Positions 1 to 9,211 of a stretch of DNA of 53,803 nucleotides are shown piece by piece. Origin of the DNA: Planctomycetota bacterium (GTDB taxonomy: Bacteria; Planctomycetota; PUPC01; JACPCR01); assembly GCA_027625095.1 (NCBI GenBank), contig JAQBXN010000048.1, positions 1-53,803 of the forward strand, written 5' to 3'. The position numbers were made by a program, and so were the translations under genes. Below the pieces are notes generated by a model. That model was not told where the DNA came from. It saw only the letters and a program-made list of their open reading frames with translations, and ran no database searches. Each line of letters starts with the position of its first letter. The stretch's first letter is position 1.

Positions 1-191
1 CGCGGAGCGAGGGCACTACGTGGTCTCCACGCTCCGCGGGGAGTCTTCAGAGCCTTCGCGGAGCGAGGGTACCACCATAAAGCCGTTGCTCCAACGGGCT
101 CGGCCACCTGTAGCTTTGATGATTTGCCCGAGCTTGCGAGGTCGGAGGGATAGCTGAACAGTTACTAGCCGTCTTAGATAAGGCGGCCACA
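1..191. other. Window edge, no gene seen; GC-rich hairpin
   Basis: No credible coding region is visible. The word CGCGGAGCGAGGG occurs at 1-13 and again at 58-70, and bases 1-9 are the reverse complement of 30-38, so a GC-rich hairpin can form. It lies just beyond the stop codon of the minus-strand secreted protein that ends at 192, so it could help terminate that transcript. There is no T tract to confirm this. Confidence 0.4.
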
Positions 192-3100
192 TTACTCCTT
201 CTTCTTCCACTCATCCCACCAGGTTTTGTTTCTCAGGATTTCCCAATGAGAGCCTTTTCGTTCCACCGGCAGGTAAGTCGCATGCTTGCCGGTGGGATCG
301 TGATGCGCGTAAAGGATGCGGTAGTCATGTGCGGGGATGTAAATCGAGCCGTAGATTTCTTCCTTTACGAAATGCTGACGCTGCGCCTTTGTCGCCTTCG
401 TGACCGCGCCTCTCGTTTCCAGATCTTCGAGGGCCTCCACCTGCTGATAGCTGAATCCACTGGAGGCGTGGCCATCCAGTGAAAGATTGCCGGGCAGGGG
501 ATATCTCGTTCGGATATTTCGTACCGTAAGATTGTTATTGCCGCCGAGCAGTCGGTTCGGGTCCAGCAGGTGAAGCCGCCCACGAATCGGGTCGTCACTT
601 TCGTTTTGGATGATGAACAGGGCTTTGTATCCCGGGCGATTGCCTTCCTGGCTGTATGGGCGGCGATAGACAGTGACGTAGGTGTTGGCGAATGGATCTT
701 TTTGAGTGGTCTCGAAATTATCACCGGAAAACTCTTCACCGAATCGGCAGAACTTCCGACTTCGCCAGTAAGGAATGGTCTCGGTATTCGCTTCATCGAA
801 GTAGCCGAAATCGCTGAGAATATTGATGGCATTCGCCAGGTGTTCGACATTGGCTATCTCGGTGTTGACTCCGATATCGTGCAGCAGAGCGCGGCCGATA
901 ACGCCACGGTCGAGGCTGGGGTTATCGCCCGGCATGACCACGCTGGCCTTCAGGCCGACTAACCCGGGTTTGATGCGGGTGGTAAGGCTCTTGTTGGTAT
1001 TCGCAGCGTATCGGAACATCGAAATGGGGAATCGCGTAACGTTATCAATGTCATACGAAAGCGAATAAGCGGCAGCGCTCTCAACGAGTTCGCTGTCCTG
1101 TGCGAAGGATTCAAACGAGGTACATGAGGTGGCCCAGAGCGAAGTGACATTAGGGATACCGTTCTTCTTCTGAAGCTTGGCAAGGCGCTTGAGCATGTCC
1201 TTCGCGTGGAGGGTGGCGAAGTTAGACTGGTAAGGCAGCTCATTCTCTTTTACGTCCTTCGGATTCCGGAAATATGCCTGTCCATTGGCCACGCAGTTTG
1301 AGCGAAGGGGCACGAAGAGTTCATCCCACCACCAGCCGGGTACTTTGCCGATCCGAATCTGGCGCTCGAGCCAGTAGACAAAATAGTCCTCCCAGCTCTG
1401 GCCGTATTCGATGAGCACCAGGCCACTTCCGGGACGAATCCAGGGTTGATCATAGCCCCCGCGTTTGTCGAGGGGTGAGCTGTTTACCTTCTGGCTCGAA
1501 TGCAGCAGCCATTCGCCGTTATAGGCGCCCTTCTGAAGAGCGGGGATGCCCGAATTCACCCAGTTACGATTGATGTAGAGACGGGGCGAGCCATGCGGAT
1601 ATCTTTTCAGGAAGTATTCAAAGGTCTCATCCGACCCGTCGATGCCCCAGGGGCCGTCGTTGGGCAGGCACTCCAGCCCGATGCCCGCGTATTTTTCGGG
1701 TCGCCAGTCCAGCCACTGGATGCGGCGGTGGCCTTCCTCTTTGGATTTGGTTGGATGCGTGATGAGGTAAAACTCAAGTGAACGCTTGCCCTGAATGGTC
1801 GTCGCGTGGTTGACGAATTTCACCCGCAGAGTCGCCTGCATATTTTCATCGCGTTCGAGGGTCATGGTTGAGCCCTCGCTGTCGATAGCCCAGCCCTGGT
1901 CGCTATCGCAGATCCATGACCAGCCCCGGTCACCGCTGCCGAACGAGAAGAACGGCACAAACTTCGAGTAGTAGAGTTCGAGTGGTTCGAGATGATCCGG
2001 GTTTGCGCTGTCCCACAACACACCCTGTTCCATCGGCAGCGTCATCTCCAGTCCGGACGAGGGTAGCATGTGATACATGCCGCCGACCCTGTAATCGACG
2101 GGGCCATCCACATCCATCACGAGTTCGAGGAGTTCTACCTCATCGGCCTGATCGGTGCCGTAGGTCATCCGGCAAAGCAGCGAGCCGTCGCATTCATATT
2201 GGCTGCTCCATTCAATATCGACAGGGCCGGCCTTGAGCTTCGCGGTGTATTCCACTTCGCTCTGCCAGGTTCGAGTGGCCCTGGCCGGCTCGACCGCTAC
2301 GGCAGGGATGCGTTGTCCTTTGACTACTGCTTCCAGGCGAAGCGGGGCGCGGAGTTGCGGGCCGCGTCCGATGGGCACAAAGCTGGCAAGGTCGGTCTGG
2401 CGTATATCTGTCTTGGCGCGTGTTTCGAGTGGAAGCTCACGGACGTCGGGAAAGATTTCTATCTGCGCGGGCAGGCCGGTATCTGCCACAGCGACACGAT
2501 GCTTGAGCATCTCGAGCGAATTGCCGCTCACCTTTATGGGCGTGAATGGAGCCCAGACGACGTCCTCCATTCCAAGCTGGTTTTTCTCCCAGACAAATTC
2601 GCCCTTGTAAAAAGGCTCCGGATTGCGCTCTCCCACAATGCGTTTGTTTTTGTCGAACAGCAGCAGCGAGGTCTTGTAATAACCTTTCTTCAGGGCAGGA
2701 AGATCATCCAGAAGGAAGGTGGCAAACTCACCTTGGAATGGCGCGGTCCTCGTCGCCAATTCCTCCTCATCTTCGTTGGCGCGCATGACGATGAGCTTGG
2801 CCTCGGTCGCCCGTCGAGCCTCTTCACTGGCGCCATGAATGCCCTTGTCTACGATGGCCGATAGTTTGTTGGTATAGGGCGAGTATTGGTAAGTGAATTC
2901 GAAATCCTTTTTCGGCGGCCGCATCTTGATGAGGCTGTCCAGCTTCTGCTCACGCCACTCGTGGTAAGGAGGGCCGGGGTCGACGGAATGGAATTTTGCG
3001 AGGCGATTCTGGAAGAGCACCTTGCCGGGACGGCCAGCAGTGCGGACATCAAACCAGAGATAGTTTTCCTGTTTGGAAATGCCGGGAAACTTTCGTTTGA

Positions 3101-4115
3101 AACGCAGTTGGAGCGCCTGACCGGGAACAAGCTCGATAAGGCCATCTTTGGTCTGGTCGTCCGTGTATGTCGAGTAAATCAGTCCTTCAGCGCTCTCCAC
3201 GAAAAATCCGAGCCGCACGGTCTCGGAACGCGTGTTGTGATTCTTGAGAGCTACCTTGACATCGAGGATGTCTTCCATCAGCGGGCCCAGTTCCTGCACC
3301 TGAAAGCCGACCGCTTCCGAGTCGAACACAAGCCTGGTCTTGGTCGTATTCCACACGTGCTGATCAAAGAGCACGACATACATTCCGGCGCCGCCGATCC
3401 CGTTTTTAAACCACAGGCGGTAAGTCGTGCCGTCCGGTGGCGGCAGCATGATGACGTCCTGCCCGTTCTCGAGCTTGCCTCCATAACCCTCACGACGCAT
3501 CTCCTTGAGGGGGATCTTCATCTCCGTTACCCAAAATGCCTTTTCCACACCGGAACGCACCAGCGACATGGATTGCCAACGCTTGCCCTCGCCGGTGGTC
3601 AGCGACCAATGCTGATCTGAGATCACGCCGATGGGATTGACGAACCACTTGAACATGCCCCATCGATAGCCCTGGCGGAGCTCGCTGTAAGGGCGTAGCT
3701 CGAACTCCATGTGGTCATCCTGCTTAAGACCATAGAGAGGGTGACTGTAAACATCAGGGAAGCGGCCGCGAGCCTTCAGCCAGGAGTCTTCCGGATAAGT
3801 CGAAATAACATAGGCGATGTAGAGGTGTTCCTTGTCGTATCCCGCAAAGACTTTCGACTGGATCTGATGCGGGGCCTGGTGCTGATAAGCCGGATAGTGC
3901 ACTTGTCGTACATTCGATGACCAGAAAGCGCTGAGCGCCGAAGCGTCCTCCCACTCCTCCGGGCTGAATTTTCCGTCGATTTCGGGAAGCTTCTTCAGAA
4001 CGGGAATCCGGAAGATCGGTTCGTCAAGGAGCGACACGGGCCCATCGGATGTCGGCGATTCCTCGGCAGCCAGGGAAAGCGCCAGCAGTGCGAGGAGAAG
4101 AATCAGCTTATGCAT
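192..4115 (-). CDS. Large secreted protein with CBM9-like and glycoside-hydrolase-like domains
   Basis: This 1307-residue protein opens with a typical signal peptide (residues 1 to about 17, MHKLILLLALLALSLAAEES), so it is exported. Residues about 35-270 look like a family 9 carbohydrate-binding-type domain, with the hallmark run PEIDGKFSPEEWEDA followed by a beta-sandwich-like stretch. The C-terminal half (about 830-1200) contains patterns such as LYINRNWVNSG and GKVPGWWWDELFVP that resemble the DUF6067/GH123-like barrel seen in large secreted proteins of Lentisphaerae and Planctomycetes. I infer a role in polysaccharide binding or breakdown; the substrate cannot be read from sequence. The start is the ATG at 4115 because the signal peptide begins there. 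It has no operon partner in view. The 1513-aa protein at 40759 has a similar architecture idea but is not an obvious paralogue. Confidence 0.75.
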   Translation of the reverse strand: MHKLILLLALLALSLAAEESPTSDGPVSLLDEPIFRIPVLKKLPEIDGKFSPEEWEDASALSAFWSSNVRQVHYPAYQHQAPHQIQSKVFAGYDKEHLYIAYVISTYPEDSWLKARGRFPDVYSHPLYGLKQDDHMEFELRPYSELRQGYRWGMFKWFVNPIGVISDQHWSLTTGEGKRWQSMSLVRSGVEKAFWVTEMKIPLKEMRREGYGGKLENGQDVIMLPPPDGTTYRLWFKNGIGGAGMYVVLFDQHVWNTTKTRLVFDSEAVGFQVQELGPLMEDILDVKVALKNHNTRSETVRLGFFVESAEGLIYSTYTDDQTKDGLIELVPGQALQLRFKRKFPGISKQENYLWFDVRTAGRPGKVLFQNRLAKFHSVDPGPPYHEWREQKLDSLIKMRPPKKDFEFTYQYSPYTNKLSAIVDKGIHGASEEARRATEAKLIVMRANEDEEELATRTAPFQGEFATFLLDDLPALKKGYYKTSLLLFDKNKRIVGERNPEPFYKGEFVWEKNQLGMEDVVWAPFTPIKVSGNSLEMLKHRVAVADTGLPAQIEIFPDVRELPLETRAKTDIRQTDLASFVPIGRGPQLRAPLRLEAVVKGQRIPAVAVEPARATRTWQSEVEYTAKLKAGPVDIEWSSQYECDGSLLCRMTYGTDQADEVELLELVMDVDGPVDYRVGGMYHMLPSSGLEMTLPMEQGVLWDSANPDHLEPLELYYSKFVPFFSFGSGDRGWSWICDSDQGWAIDSEGSTMTLERDENMQATLRVKFVNHATTIQGKRSLEFYLITHPTKSKEEGHRRIQWLDWRPEKYAGIGLECLPNDGPWGIDGSDETFEYFLKRYPHGSPRLYINRNWVNSGIPALQKGAYNGEWLLHSSQKVNSSPLDKRGGYDQPWIRPGSGLVLIEYGQSWEDYFVYWLERQIRIGKVPGWWWDELFVPLRSNCVANGQAYFRNPKDVKENELPYQSNFATLHAKDMLKRLAKLQKKNGIPNVTSLWATSCTSFESFAQDSELVESAAAYSLSYDIDNVTRFPISMFRYAANTNKSLTTRIKPGLVGLKASVVMPGDNPSLDRGVIGRALLHDIGVNTEIANVEHLANAINILSDFGYFDEANTETIPYWRSRKFCRFGEEFSGDNFETTQKDPFANTYVTVYRRPYSQEGNRPGYKALFIIQNESDDPIRGRLHLLDPNRLLGGNNNLTVRNIRTRYPLPGNLSLDGHASSGFSYQQVEALEDLETRGAVTKATKAQRQHFVKEEIYGSIYIPAHDYRILYAHHDPTGKHATYLPVERKGSHWEILRNKTWWDEWKKKE

Positions 4116-4290
4116 GGGAGACGTCTGCGATGTATGGATTGGAGAGGATTATTCAAAATCCCGTCAGGGGCAACCAGCCTTGAAGCCCGTCAACAAGATT
4201 GCCGTGTTGGGATGACTGTTACGAATGTAATCTAACCCCTGAGCCTCTCAATTACTAAAGCGAACCTTAGAACTCTGAAAAGGGTTCCCA

Positions 4291-4318
4291 TTGCTTCCCC
4301 GCGCCTCGTCCTTATAAT
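4291..4318 (+). promoter_or_regulatory. Probable sigma-70-type promoter of the tRNA gene
   Basis: A TTGCTT box (4291-4296) and a perfect TATAAT box (4313-4318) are separated by 16 bp. They end 14 bp before the first base of the tRNA, which is the usual distance for a stable RNA promoter. The stretch 4116-4290 between this and the upstream minus-strand gene holds nothing else I recognise. Confidence 0.6.
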
Positions 4319-4332
4319 CCCCCGCCCCGAAC

Positions 4333-4405
4333 GGGCCCTTAGCTCAATCGGCAGAGCAGGGGACTCATAATCCCTTGGTTACTGGTTCGAGTCCAGTAGG
4401 GCCCA
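4333..4405 (+). tRNA. tRNA with anticodon CAT (elongator Met or Ile2)
   Basis: The 73 bases fold into a full cloverleaf: acceptor stem GGGCCCT (4333-4339) pairs with AGGGCCC (4398-4404), D arm GCTC/GAGC, anticodon loop CTCATAA with anticodon CAT, T arm ACTGG-TTCGAGT-CCAGT, discriminator A at 4405. The first pair is G:C and the anticodon stem lacks three G:C pairs next to the loop, so this is not the initiator. CAT could be elongator methionine or lysidine-modified isoleucine; I cannot separate these by eye. CCA is not encoded. The 3' part serves as the attachment site of the island that follows, and integration leaves the gene intact. Confidence 0.93.
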
Positions 4406-5802
4406 TCATCGCTAGAGCCGCCAGGAAGGTCGTTTACGGCATCCTCGGCGGCTCTAGGCGCGTTCTGTGGATCTGTGGGTTTCACTCCGCCGTTGCCGCT
4501 CATTGCCAGTCCCATGCCCCTTGGGGCCATTGGCTCCCCCAAGCTGTGCCCTAAGACGCGGATAAGGCTGTCGTCCGTTCCGGTCGCTTTCAACACTTCA
4601 ACTTGCGCTTCACGTGACGGAACATCCGGCAACAGGTCAAGGGCGCCTTCCATATCCAGTAGGCTCAGGTGGGAATAAAGGTCGAAAGTAAGATGGAACG
4701 TGCTGTGCCTTGCCAAAGACTGGGCCGCTTTGGGATGCACTCCGCTCTTCGCCAGGTTGGTGATGAAGTGATGCCGGAACGCGTGGAAGTCGAAGACTCT
4801 TCCCGCTTCATCTTCAAAGTTCAGGAAGTCTGAATCTTCGCGGCGTTGCCGCTCGGAGATGCTATTGGCTTCTGCCAGCCAGGTGTCCCGCGCAGTATCC
4901 AGATCGCGGCGTAGCATTTCAGCCGCTCTGTCCTTCCAGGTGCCCGGCCACAATAACGCCCCTGTTGGCTTGCTGGCCAGCCATTCAGCCAGGCATTCAG
5001 CGAAGTCTTTCTTCAACGGTAATGTGTCCAGTCGTCGCCGCTTCGAGTAAGCCGCTTCAACCATCACGGTCTGCGGAAAGGCTTCAAGGTTGAAGCTTCC
5101 CGGTTTCAGACTTGCCAATTCGCCTGCTCGTAAGCCGGTGTAGGCCGCGGTCAGATACAGCGCTTCCCGGTCTTGACCGGAAAGGTTGCGGTATTTTGGG
5201 CCTTCCTTCGTGGCTTTGAGCAATCGTGACAGTTCGTCGGGTTCAAGCGCTCTCCGCTCCCTTGCATTCTCACCTTCAGTGCTCTGCCCGGTAAGCGGTG
5301 ACAGAGGGTTGTCCAGCATTCGCCGATATTTGACCATCCAGTTCAGGAAGCCTTTCATAGCCGTCAAATAGTAATTGCTTGTCTTCTTTGAAACTCCATC
5401 GTTCCTCTCTGCTTCGCGGGCCTGTCGCCAGCGTTCAATCGCTCTAAGGTCGCTTTTCTTACCGGTCTCAATTGGGGCACCGTTTTTCTTCCAGTAGTAG
5501 ATGGTCGCTTTGCTTACGCTAAAGGCACGCGCAATCTCTTCGTCACCGTTCGCGGTTCGCGGGGCATCGGACTCCAGGACTGAAGTTTCATCCTTGACCG
5601 TTATGGCCCCAGTTCTAAGGTCGGCCAGCCAGGCTTCCGCGGCCTCAAACCGCTTTAGCGTCAAAATCTCGTCATCAACGAATGCGTGGCGCCTGTCCTC
5701 ATTCACGAAAAAGAGCCTGTCAGCTTTCCATAGCTCACCACTCGTCCGCTGTGTATGTCTTGCGGCGTTTACAGAAGTATAGGTGAGCGCATTCATCATC
5801 AC
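4339..5802 (-). CDS. Tyrosine recombinase/integrase
   Basis: This 487-residue site-specific recombinase should catalyse integration at, and excision from, the tRNA gene. The C-terminal catalytic core shows the first arginine in TAYTGLRAGELASL, the HxxR box in HAFRHHFITNLAKSG, and the tyrosine nucleophile in FDLYSHL. An N-terminal helix-turn-helix-like segment (EEIARAFSVSKATIYYWKKNG) precedes the SAM-like core-binding domain. The reading frame runs past the end of the enzyme into the attachment site: the last about 20 residues (GPYWTRTSNQGIMSP and following) are antisense translation of the tRNA itself, and the stop lies inside the tRNA gene. The C-terminus therefore depends on the integration state. 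The start is the second or third ATG of a cluster near 5802; the exact choice is uncertain. Confidence 0.92.
   Translation of the reverse strand: MMMNALTYTSVNAARHTQRTSGELWKADRLFFVNEDRRHAFVDDEILTLKRFEAAEAWLADLRTGAITVKDETSVLESDAPRTANGDEEIARAFSVSKATIYYWKKNGAPIETGKKSDLRAIERWRQAREAERNDGVSKKTSNYYLTAMKGFLNWMVKYRRMLDNPLSPLTGQSTEGENARERRALEPDELSRLLKATKEGPKYRNLSGQDREALYLTAAYTGLRAGELASLKPGSFNLEAFPQTVMVEAAYSKRRRLDTLPLKKDFAECLAEWLASKPTGALLWPGTWKDRAAEMLRRDLDTARDTWLAEANSISERQRREDSDFLNFEDEAGRVFDFHAFRHHFITNLAKSGVHPKAAQSLARHSTFHLTFDLYSHLSLLDMEGALDLLPDVPSREAQVEVLKATGTDDSLIRVLGHSLGEPMAPRGMGLAMSGNGGVKPTDPQNAPRAAEDAVNDLPGGSSDDGPYWTRTSNQGIMSPLLCRLS
4361..4405 (+). repeat. Left attachment site (att), 45-bp direct repeat copy 1
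   Basis: This segment covers the anticodon arm, T arm and acceptor 3' strand of the tRNA. It matches 12813-12857 at all 45 positions; the flanking bases (4360 g versus 12812 t, 4406 t versus 12858 a) differ, so the repeat is exactly this long. Such duplication of the tRNA 3' end is the normal footprint of tyrosine-recombinase integration. Confidence 0.93.
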
Positions 5803-5857
5803 ACGACGTGCCGCATGGTTCTGTAGTGCAGTAGGGGCAGCACTGGCAGGGCATTGA

Positions 5858-6508
5858 CTATCGACACTCTTGCTCTTGGTTGTGCCAAGACTTGGATCCG
5901 ATCAGCCTGCGGAATTCTTGTTCCAAATCTTTGTATACGACATTTAAGTCTTCCTTCACGGCGTCACTGATTTTATCCCAAGCAATGGAGTTAGCGTCGT
6001 CCGGTCGTTCTACATTTCGATAGAAGCGTCGGACCTGCTTCCATAGTTGGCGTTGGAACTCATCAATTCTCTCTGCGGTTTGCTCGGGGAGAAAGAGCCT
6101 TCTCGGCGTATAGTATTCGGCAAACTTCTTATGCTCCTCTTCGAATTTCAGGCGATTGGTGCGAAAGTCACTTTCTTCCGAATATCCGAATTCGCTTACG
6201 TAGGCCTGGGTGGCGAAGTACATATTCTTGAGTAACGCATAGACCTCAATTACGGTGTCCATTAACCGTTCATGCAGTTTCGAAAATACAACTTGGTGTT
6301 CCGTGGCAGAAAGTTGCAGATCAGCCTTGAGTATTGCCAACGTCTTTTGGCCATCAAGCTCCAGAGATGCTTTAAGCGCTTCGAGTTTTGTGTCGTAATC
6401 GTGCTTGATTGAATTCTTGAGCCTCTCAAGAACCCAGTTCCGCGCCAAAAAAATCAAGGCCCCAGTTAGGAAGACCGTGCCCAAAGCGGTGTTTACGACA
6501 GTGTTCAA
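5858..6508 (-). CDS. Membrane-anchored coiled-coil protein of unknown function
   Basis: I do not recognise this 216-residue protein. An N-terminal hydrophobic segment (about residues 9-26, LGTVFLTGALIFLARNWV) should anchor it in the membrane with the rest in the cytoplasm. The following region (about 30-110) is rich in K, E, L and A with heptad-like spacing and is probably a coiled coil; the C-terminal half is charged and helical. It lies 55 bp upstream of the integrase on the same strand, within the island. Proteins of this build are common passengers in islands, often near defence genes, but nothing in the sequence sets a function. Confidence 0.75.
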   Translation of the reverse strand: MNTVVNTALGTVFLTGALIFLARNWVLERLKNSIKHDYDTKLEALKASLELDGQKTLAILKADLQLSATEHQVVFSKLHERLMDTVIEVYALLKNMYFATQAYVSEFGYSEESDFRTNRLKFEEEHKKFAEYYTPRRLFLPEQTAERIDEFQRQLWKQVRRFYRNVERPDDANSIAWDKISDAVKEDLNVVYKDLEQEFRRLIGSKSWHNQEQECR

Positions 6509-6722
6509 AGTTACGACTCACTAAGAAGTTGATTGCGATACTCCAGTTTGCACCCTTCGATATCGTTCCAATCTCGAATGCCACGGCGTTAGCTTGATCA
6601 TGATATCCATAGGGTAGTTCCTTGAATACCGGAAGATTGCATTCAGTATCTTGAAAGGCAGTCGGGACAGTAGCTTTGATCTCGACGGTCCCCAGGAATC
6701 TCGACAACTTGGGCCAAATCGT

Positions 6723-6887
6723 TCATGCCCTGCTCTGGTCCCCTTTTAACGCTTTTTTCAGCAACGACTCTCTAAACTGCGCAACCAGTTGTTCCCTGCC
6801 TGTCCGGATAACACGTTCGGCCAAGTCCCTTTCGTCTCTTTCGCTTAGTAGGGGACGGTGCCAGGTAACATATGATATTCGGATCAT
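6723..6887 (-). CDS. Small charged helical ORF, possibly first part of a decayed gene
   Basis: A 54-residue frame starts at the ATG at 6887 and contains SERDERDLAERVIRTGREQL, an amphipathic helix pattern that looks like real coding sequence. Its stop overlaps the ATG of a second frame (ATGA at 6723-6726). That second frame starts MNDLAQVVE and ends early, but with a one-base shift it would continue as LGTVEIKATVPTAFQDTE and on to about 6426, overlapping the start of the membrane protein gene at 6508. I read this as a short two-gene unit, the second part frameshifted. No family is recognised. Confidence 0.35.
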   Translation of the reverse strand: MIRISYVTWHRPLLSERDERDLAERVIRTGREQLVAQFRESLLKKALKGDQSRA

Positions 6888-6929
6888 ACAAAGCGCTTCC
6901 GTGAGTTTGGGTGAAACCTAGTGCAATCA

Positions 6930-7410
6930 CCAGAAATATGAACAGCTCTGCCTAACTTCGTGGCGGCAGCAGACACAGTACTTAGCCAAGTGTCAGATCA
7001 CGTCTTCGTTTCTAGGCTCAGTCGGCAGATTCGCGCCGATTCGTCATCTGGCATCCTGCCGGGAATTTGCCTGAAGGGTAGGATCGGACTTCTTTCTGTC
7101 AAATCTGGATTCCAGTGGGCCCATCCGCTCCTTCACCCTCGCGCCCGCCTTCAGTCGCGCCGCGAAGGAGGTTTTAGTCCCCTTCGGCCCGCAATACCTC
7201 TTCATCCTCGCGCCCGCCTGCGGCCGCGCCGCAGACCGGAGCCCGCCCATGGCTGGGCCACTCCCCCCGATTTTCTCCTCCGAGATTGCGTTCCGGGCCG
7301 CCAATCTAACGCCAAAATGCACCGCCGAACGTTCCTCACTGCGGGCCCCCAAGCATCGCCTCAGGCTGGCACGATTGAAGTCGCTCCAGGACATCCTGAG
7401 CTGCCAGACT
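6930..7410. other. Island non-coding stretch with degenerate GC-rich repeats
   Basis: No convincing gene is seen. The phrase CTCGCGCCCGCCT occurs at about 7138-7150 and again at about 7205-7217 in a run of similar GC-rich text. Long open frames on the minus strand here have no domain-like pattern and probably reflect base composition. The stretch leads directly into the 150-bp right-end repeat. Confidence 0.4.
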
Positions 7411-7560
7411 TACTCCCTGTCTTTGGGTTTGATTCTGCTGGCATCCACAAGCGAATCCATCGCCGCTTTAAGGTGCTCGGGCAGTTCGCCCCAAGCTTCG
7501 ACAATCTTGGCCAGTTTTGGGTCAATTTCCGGGCAATCTGGGCAAGCGTTACCCCAAGAC
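7411..7560. repeat. 150-bp direct repeat, copy 1 (putative element right end)
   Basis: This segment matches 12627-12776 with only three mismatches. On the minus strand both copies read DPKLAKIVEAWGELPEH and end KPKDRE before a stop, resembling the extra tail peptides found after integrase frames. The second copy lies 36 bp from the right attachment site, so this copy probably marks the former right end of the first element; its own attachment site is no longer recognisable. Confidence 0.85.
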
Positions 7561-7726
7561 ACCCTCTCAGCAGTAGTTCAACCTCGGCGCCACAGTATTG
7601 AGCTTACGCTCGCAGTGGTGACCAAAGGCAGAAATCTGAAGCTAGCTTACTCCTCTTGAGCCTAAATGCTTCTCAAGGTAGACTAGTGGTGGAGTTCAAG
7701 CAATGCGGGCCAGATGTCCAATAAAT

Positions 7727-7755
7727 AAAGCCGCCGAATGTGATTCAGCGGCTTT
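7727..7755. terminator. Hairpin, probable bidirectional terminator
   Basis: AAAGCCGC (7727-7734) and GCGGCTTT (7748-7755) form a perfect 8-bp stem with a 13-base loop. The stem ends with A and T runs that would give U-rich tails in either direction, the classic layout of an intrinsic terminator. No gene is seen immediately on either side, so it may be left over from a lost gene. The rest of 7561-7954 shows nothing else. Confidence 0.6.
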
Positions 7756-7954
7756 AGTATCATTTGACGCCTCGAAGACCAGAGCCTGAGACTTTTGTTC
7801 CGGTAGTTTAAATGATGTAATCCGACTGCGGGCGAAACTGGCGGCATGAATCTCTGATCTGGCTCCAGCCTTGGTGGAACAGACCTAAAGAGGATTGAAG
7901 GCCGGCTGAAGTACGGATATATAATTGAAGCGACTCTCCAAGCCGTCCAACTTA

Positions 7955-8767
7955 ATGTCAGACCTTCCTATCTACCATTTTGAGCGCCCTCCGGTCGTTG
8001 AAACTGTACTTGGTGTTCAATTCGAGCCCTTGCCGAATTTGATGAACGCTCATTTGGGGGCCTTCTGGCGTTCAATGGATGGAGAATGGCCTAGAGTTTC
8101 TGATGTGCCTCCGATTGAACAGCAGTTTGAAATGTTTGGGTCTAGGAACGATTCGCTCCGAAGGGGGATTCTATTGAAGTTCAGCAATACCCCAGCCCAA
8201 AGACTCCAAATTATGAATGAGGAAGGAGATCGTATGGTTCAGATCCAAAACGGTCGCATTCATTACAATTGGCGAAGACAAACGGGGGCTGACTATCCGT
8301 TGTTCAGTGGCGTAAAGCCAGAGTTTTTGCGCCACTTAGAATCATTTAAGGAATTCTTGGCTGAAGAAGATTTGGGTGAATTGGCTGCAAATCAATGGGA
8401 GTTGACTTACGTCAATCAAATCCCCAAAGGTGAGCTTTGGGAATCCGTAGGTGAGTGGGGAAACATCCTTCGACCTTTGTCTTTGGTGGATATGGCAAGC
8501 GTCGAGCTTGAATCATTGGATGCTGCATGGCATTTTGTGATCCCACCTGTGGAAGGCAGGATCCACGTTGAAGTAAGCCGCAGACCGGGCGATGGAGGTT
8601 CAGAAACAGATTCCCTACTCATGAAGCTTACTGCTCGCGGCCCGGTTTCTGACAGAGATCCCATCGCCGGCCTTGACTTGGGGCGACAACACCTTGACAA
8701 TACTTTCTGGAACTTAACGACCGAAGCTGCACACCAGCATTGGGGGGCTACAAATGCAAACTCTTGA
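7955..8767 (+). CDS. TIGR04255-family protein
   Basis: The 270-residue product begins MSDLPIYHFERPPVVETVLG, the typical opening of TIGR04255 proteins, and has their usual length of 250-280 residues. The family is sporadically distributed on mobile DNA and its biochemical function is not known to me. The ATG at 7955 is preferred over an in-frame TTG at 7925 because family conservation begins there. The stop overlaps the start of the next gene by 14 bp, so the two are probably translationally coupled. There is no signal peptide or membrane segment; the protein should be cytosolic. It is the first gene of a three-gene plus-strand operon inside the island. Confidence 0.82.
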   Translation: MSDLPIYHFERPPVVETVLGVQFEPLPNLMNAHLGAFWRSMDGEWPRVSDVPPIEQQFEMFGSRNDSLRRGILLKFSNTPAQRLQIMNEEGDRMVQIQNGRIHYNWRRQTGADYPLFSGVKPEFLRHLESFKEFLAEEDLGELAANQWELTYVNQIPKGELWESVGEWGNILRPLSLVDMASVELESLDAAWHFVIPPVEGRIHVEVSRRPGDGGSETDSLLMKLTARGPVSDRDPIAGLDLGRQHLDNTFWNLTTEAAHQHWGATNANS

Positions 8768-9164
8768 GGCATCTACTTACGGGCAGGGACGGCGCGAGAA
8801 TACTTCTTTCGTAACGGACGATACTTGCCTTGTGACACGGTCGTCTAGGGACGATCGGGAACAACGATGGCAAGTGCTCATAGATGTGCTGACTGACTGG
8901 GCAATGCACCCCGAGGAACTAGATGAGGATGGTTTAGAGCCGCCCACACAGGATGTGATTCAAAGGGCTGCATGGTTAGCCTGCAACTTGTGCGAAGCCG
9001 GAGTTCGACCACCGACGCGTATCGTTCCAAACGGGGATGGAGGACTTGCGTTTGAGTCTCTTCAGGGCGACGAGTTTGAAGCTCTTGAAATCCAGAATGA
9101 TTTATCGGTAGAGTTCACTTTTTTCAAGAATTCTGCACTCAAGCAAAGAATCAAGCTCGCCTGA
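8754..9164 (+). CDS. Small hypothetical protein coupled to the TIGR04255 gene
   Basis: I do not recognise this 136-residue acidic protein. It has no signal peptide or membrane helix. Visible features are a central helical stretch around DVIQRAAWLACNLCEAG and a C-terminal beta-like part (LSVEFTFFKNSALKQRIKLA). Its ATG lies within the end of the upstream gene (14-bp overlap), which argues for co-expression and possibly for a complex with the TIGR04255 protein. A 47-bp gap leads to the next gene. Confidence 0.65.
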   Translation: MQTLEASTYGQGRRENTSFVTDDTCLVTRSSRDDREQRWQVLIDVLTDWAMHPEELDEDGLEPPTQDVIQRAAWLACNLCEAGVRPPTRIVPNGDGGLAFESLQGDEFEALEIQNDLSVEFTFFKNSALKQRIKLA

Positions 9165-9211
9165 TTGGTGGGTTAGGATGAAAGCAATGCTGTGAACAAT
9201 TAGGGAGATGG

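Noticed and set aside
4475..5782. Plus-strand frames opposite the integrase
   Set aside because: Antisense shadows without start context or family resemblance.
7044..7394. 116-residue minus-strand frame in the island gap
   Set aside because: Arg/Ala/Gly-rich without domain pattern and spanning GC-rich repeats; looks like composition, not a gene.
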